Of a DNA stretch of 6,408 bases, positions 3,789 through 6,408 are shown one piece after another. The notes under the pieces are model-generated. The model was not told the origin of the DNA, did no database searches, and was given only the letters and a program-made list of their open reading frames with translations. The DNA is from JAHFJU01 sp964354865 (GTDB lineage: Bacteria > Patescibacteriota > Gracilibacteria > UBA1369 > UM-FILTER-53-11). The stretch spans positions 1 to 6,408 of the forward strand of contig CAYHBN010000079.1 of the NCBI GenBank assembly GCA_964354865.1, written 5' to 3'. Each line of letters starts with the position of its first letter. Positions within the stretch are counted from its first letter, which is position 1. The position numbers and the translations under genes were made by a program.

Positions 3789-6408
3789 GTGAAACAACTA
3801 TTTAAAAAAATTGGAGTCGGGGCGATGGTCGTTATTTTTATGGCGGTCACCTATGGTTCACCGATTGTGCAGGGTTTAGCAAATTCAGAGAGTTATGATC
3901 TTGTTGCGGTGTTGGTAGAGCAGGGACTCTATCGTGACGAAGTTTCTCGCGATGGACTGGTTGGTACCGTTCAATCAAATAAAATTTCGACGACGACAAA
4001 TAAATCGCGTGTCGATCGCTATGCGACCGATATTCAACGTGCAATGCCAGGCACACGAGTCATTATTATTCAAGTTGATCGCTATGAGAAGCCACAAAAC
4101 GTACGTACCGTATTACAGCGATTATATTTTGATGGTGATCCGCAGGGTGACGGTGCCACTGCAATTTTGAAAGGAGTCGTGACGGTTGGCGATGTTCCGC
4201 TCCCCGTTATTAATAAAAGTGGCAACCGATTTATTTCACTTTTTCCGTACACTGATCTCGATAATTCAGCCTATATTTTTAACGACAAAACGGGAGACTT
4301 TGAGCCGAATAGTGAGGTGAGTGATCCGCGTGTCGAAGTTTGGCATGGCGTTATTCGACCTCCTGTTTCGACTGCCACCGAAGATGGGCGAAAACTTCTT
4401 GCGGCGTATTTCGATAAAAATCATCTGTATCATAGTGGCGACGATTCGTTTGCAAAATTTGATAAGCGTTTATTTTTTCAGGATTTTTACAATGAGCAAA
4501 AGCAGATAAACAAAACGGCATATACCAGCTATCTGCAGTTTTTGAATCACCAAGACGATATTTCGTATATGCGTTATACGAAAAAACTCTTTCAAGAACT
4601 CTCGGCTTCTGTCGAAGGTGAACTTGCCGATGCAGGCCAACAGAGCGGCGATTTGCGTGCACAGCTCGAGGCGGCGGGAGTACCTTTTGACGATTCTGTG
4701 CCTACTCCAGATGTTTCTTCGCCCGGTGTCGATGCGAGTCCTGCGAATAAAAATGATATCCCCGATATTTTGACCAAGGCGGCAAAAATGTCAGATTCAC
4801 TCATGAAAAAGTACAGCGAGATTTTTAGCAAATATCCAAATTTGGTGAACGATTTTGTAAAATACACAGGTCGTTATTATGTGCCGAATTTTCGTACGGA
4901 TGATGAGACCGATTACTCTAGCAATGCCGATTCGTCGGTGAATTTGATCACGGCAAAAGATGAATATACACGCGGCTATTTGCGCGTAGTGAACGACATG
5001 ATTGAGAAAAAAATAGATGAAGTTGCAAACCAGCTTCAGCGAAATATTTCGTTTGGTACGGTGACTCTGACCGTACAGAGCGTGTCGGCGTCGAACGGGC
5101 CGCAAATTCAAGGAGAGGTGGTGCCGCCGTACAGCAAATCAGACAATGCCGCTGCTAATGACATTATTAGAATTTTTAAAGAAGGTTTGGCACTTAATCC
5201 TATCGGAAAAGAAGAGCTTATGGAAATAGCGAAAACTGGTCTTGAATCGATATTTTTAACCCCCGATAGTCCTCAGGCAAAAAAAGATATTGTTTCATTT
5301 GAGACCAATTATGTGAACTATGTTCCTTCAGTCACTATTAATGATCTCGCGTATTTTCCAAATTTCTTTGGTACGTATCCACTTAGTGATGACTCATATG
5401 ATGGAGATACACTTGTAAAACCGGCACATATCAACGGAGTGGCCGTAGGTGATGGATTTAGAAATATAACGAGTGTTGAACAGTGTTCGCTTTTGAGAGG
5501 TTCAGTTGGATCAGGAGCGTACTCAAAGCTCGTTGAAGCAAACCGTGCTCTCGATATTAGCGCATCGAAAAATAGAACTGGTTTGACTGATCTTGAAGCC
5601 GGATACGAATGTTCGGGCGATAGTTGTGCTCCGCTGGAAAATTTTGGTGGTTGTACCTACGACGGGAGTGGTTTGTATGAGCAGCCTGATAGTGAAAGCA
5701 AATACAGGCAGTGTTATGTTGATGACGCTACAAATCCGGTCTTCGATATTGCTGGAACACGTTTAGTGAGCGAAAAAGCAACACTTGAGACAAAAGATAC
5801 GGGTTACTACACGGGTTACGACGATTTTCGTGCGTGTTTGAACTTTAGACCTGAGTACGACATATACAAACAGCGCTTGGTGGTTGATCAAATTCATGAG
5901 GCACTTGATGATGATGAGCAAGAGCATGCGCGCGCCGATATACTCGCGACCGCTCGCGGTATGATTGATGGCGGTCTCGATATTCCAGACTCTGATCCCG
6001 CACCTGATTCTCAGGTGTTGTTTAGGTCTAAGGTTGTTGGAAACAGGTTTAGTGTAACGCTCGGTGATTTGCTTAAGGGCTACATTGCCGCGCAGGGAGT
6101 TCAAGAAAAAGTTCGCCTCGATTGGGATTCACTAAATAACTTTGCAGATTGGAAGTCGATTTTTGCAAAGTTGATTCCGCCGGCGGGTAATCGGCTCTAT
6201 ACGATCATTCTCAAAAATCATCCGATGTACGCTGCGAAAGTTCAGATTTCGCGCACGAACGAAAAAGAAATTTCGAGTATTCGTATTCATAAAGAGCCAA
6301 CAAAATTGACGCTCAATGCGCAGGGCGATGGCTTTATTGCAAAAGAATTACCGGTTGATGAGCCACGATATATTACGTTCCAAAATAAAAAACACGAGCT
6401 CGTTTCAA
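3789..6408 (+). CDS. Giant exported protein with signal peptide, 3' end outside window
   Basis: An open frame of 873 codons runs without a stop to the window end and is the largest gene here. The GTG start gives a clear Sec signal: K2, K6 and K7, a hydrophobic core at about 8-22, and a likely cut after GLA31. At about residues 84-215 a pattern recalls the gingipain/caspase (clan CD) fold: strand VIIIQVD (91-97), GVVTVGDVPLP (129-139), FPYTDLD (152-158), then VWHGVIRPPV (184-193) and an acidic helix ending in YFDKNHLYHSG. I cannot point to a catalytic His-Cys pair, so this is a fold guess. A Pro/Ser/Asp linker lies at about 298-325 and a charged helix at about 400-420. All six cysteines seen (566, 608, 613, 622, 642, 683) fall in 118 residues. 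No membrane anchor appears in the visible part. I do not recognise a named family; a large cell-surface or secreted protein is likely. Confidence 0.85.
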   Translation, partial: MKQLFKKIGVGAMVVIFMAVTYGSPIVQGLANSESYDLVAVLVEQGLYRDEVSRDGLVGTVQSNKISTTTNKSRVDRYATDIQRAMPGTRVIIIQVDRYEKPQNVRTVLQRLYFDGDPQGDGATAILKGVVTVGDVPLPVINKSGNRFISLFPYTDLDNSAYIFNDKTGDFEPNSEVSDPRVEVWHGVIRPPVSTATEDGRKLLAAYFDKNHLYHSGDDSFAKFDKRLFFQDFYNEQKQINKTAYTSYLQFLNHQDDISYMRYTKKLFQELSASVEGELADAGQQSGDLRAQLEAAGVPFDDSVPTPDVSSPGVDASPANKNDIPDILTKAAKMSDSLMKKYSEIFSKYPNLVNDFVKYTGRYYVPNFRTDDETDYSSNADSSVNLITAKDEYTRGYLRVVNDMIEKKIDEVANQLQRNISFGTVTLTVQSVSASNGPQIQGEVVPPYSKSDNAAANDIIRIFKEGLALNPIGKEELMEIAKTGLESIFLTPDSPQAKKDIVSFETNYVNYVPSVTINDLAYFPNFFGTYPLSDDSYDGDTLVKPAHINGVAVGDGFRNITSVEQCSLLRGSVGSGAYSKLVEANRALDISASKNRTGLTDLEAGYECSGDSCAPLENFGGCTYDGSGLYEQPDSESKYRQCYVDDATNPVFDIAGTRLVSEKATLETKDTGYYTGYDDFRACLNFRPEYDIYKQRLVVDQIHEALDDDEQEHARADILATARGMIDGGLDIPDSDPAPDSQVLFRSKVVGNRFSVTLGDLLKGYIAAQGVQEKVRLDWDSLNNFADWKSIFAKLIPPAGNRLYTIILKNHPMYAAKVQISRTNEKEISSIRIHKEPTKLTLNAQGDGFIAKELPVDEPRYITFQNKKHELVS

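Noticed and set aside
3825..3827. ATG with GGAG upstream as start of the giant protein
   Set aside because: It would delete the Lys-rich n-region and half of the hydrophobic core. The GTG at 3789 gives a full signal peptide and has its own AAGGA.
3934..6104. Short ORFs of 60-113 codons on both strands within the giant gene
   Set aside because: They are shadows of the 873-codon frame, without start signals or protein-like features.
2519..6408. UGA recoded as glycine, as in some Gracilibacteria/Absconditabacteria
   Set aside because: Both pilins end at TGA directly after matching GPI endings, and the long gene shows no in-frame TGA over 873 codons.

Overview
The window looks like chromosomal DNA from a Patescibacteria/CPR bacterium, most likely of the Peregrinibacteria-Gracilibacteria kind. 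This rests on three things: twin type IV prepilins with a GFTLMELLIVIAILGILG head, an HNH protein with a helical N-terminal domain of a type I associate with these genomes, and a very long secreted protein with no familiar domain. TGA ends both pilin genes and the lipoprotein gene, and I read no in-frame TGA through the 873 codons of the long gene. The UGA=Gly recoding of some Gracilibacteria/Absconditabacteria is therefore not in use. The lineage is inference from sequence style, not from a marker gene.

Left part (1-1944), minus strand. An HNH endonuclease-like gene (955-1944) is followed by a 197-nt spacer holding five 11-bp repeat units (851-905). Next comes a small lipoprotein gene with a LIAC lipobox and an Asn/Asp-rich linker (35-757). 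Then, 21 nt further, a good ribosome binding site and ATG begin another gene that leaves the window (13-1). The lipoprotein gene is visibly GC-richer than the rest.

Middle (1945-2518). This is a 574-nt AT-rich divergent intergenic region. It has a perfect 16-bp palindrome flanked by short direct and inverted repeats, one doubtful 96-codon ORF, and an extended -10 promoter (TGCTATACT) for the pilins.

Right part (2519-6408), plus strand. Two tandem prepilin genes (167 and 178 aa) share nearly identical N-terminal halves, an identical Cys-x23-Cys spacing and the same C-terminal ending, but differ in between. A strong intrinsic terminator (3627-3662) closes the pair. After a spacer with a nested inverted repeat and a TATAAT box, a GTG-started gene encodes a signal peptide and at least 873 residues of an exported protein. 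It is still open at the window end and is the largest gene here.

Functionally, the right half is a surface module: pilins for a type IV pilus or pseudopilus, next to a giant exported protein. That protein has a gingipain/caspase-fold-like pattern near its N-terminus and all six of its cysteines in one 118-residue stretch. The link between pilins and giant protein is by neighbourhood only, since the terminator and separate promoter make them different transcription units.
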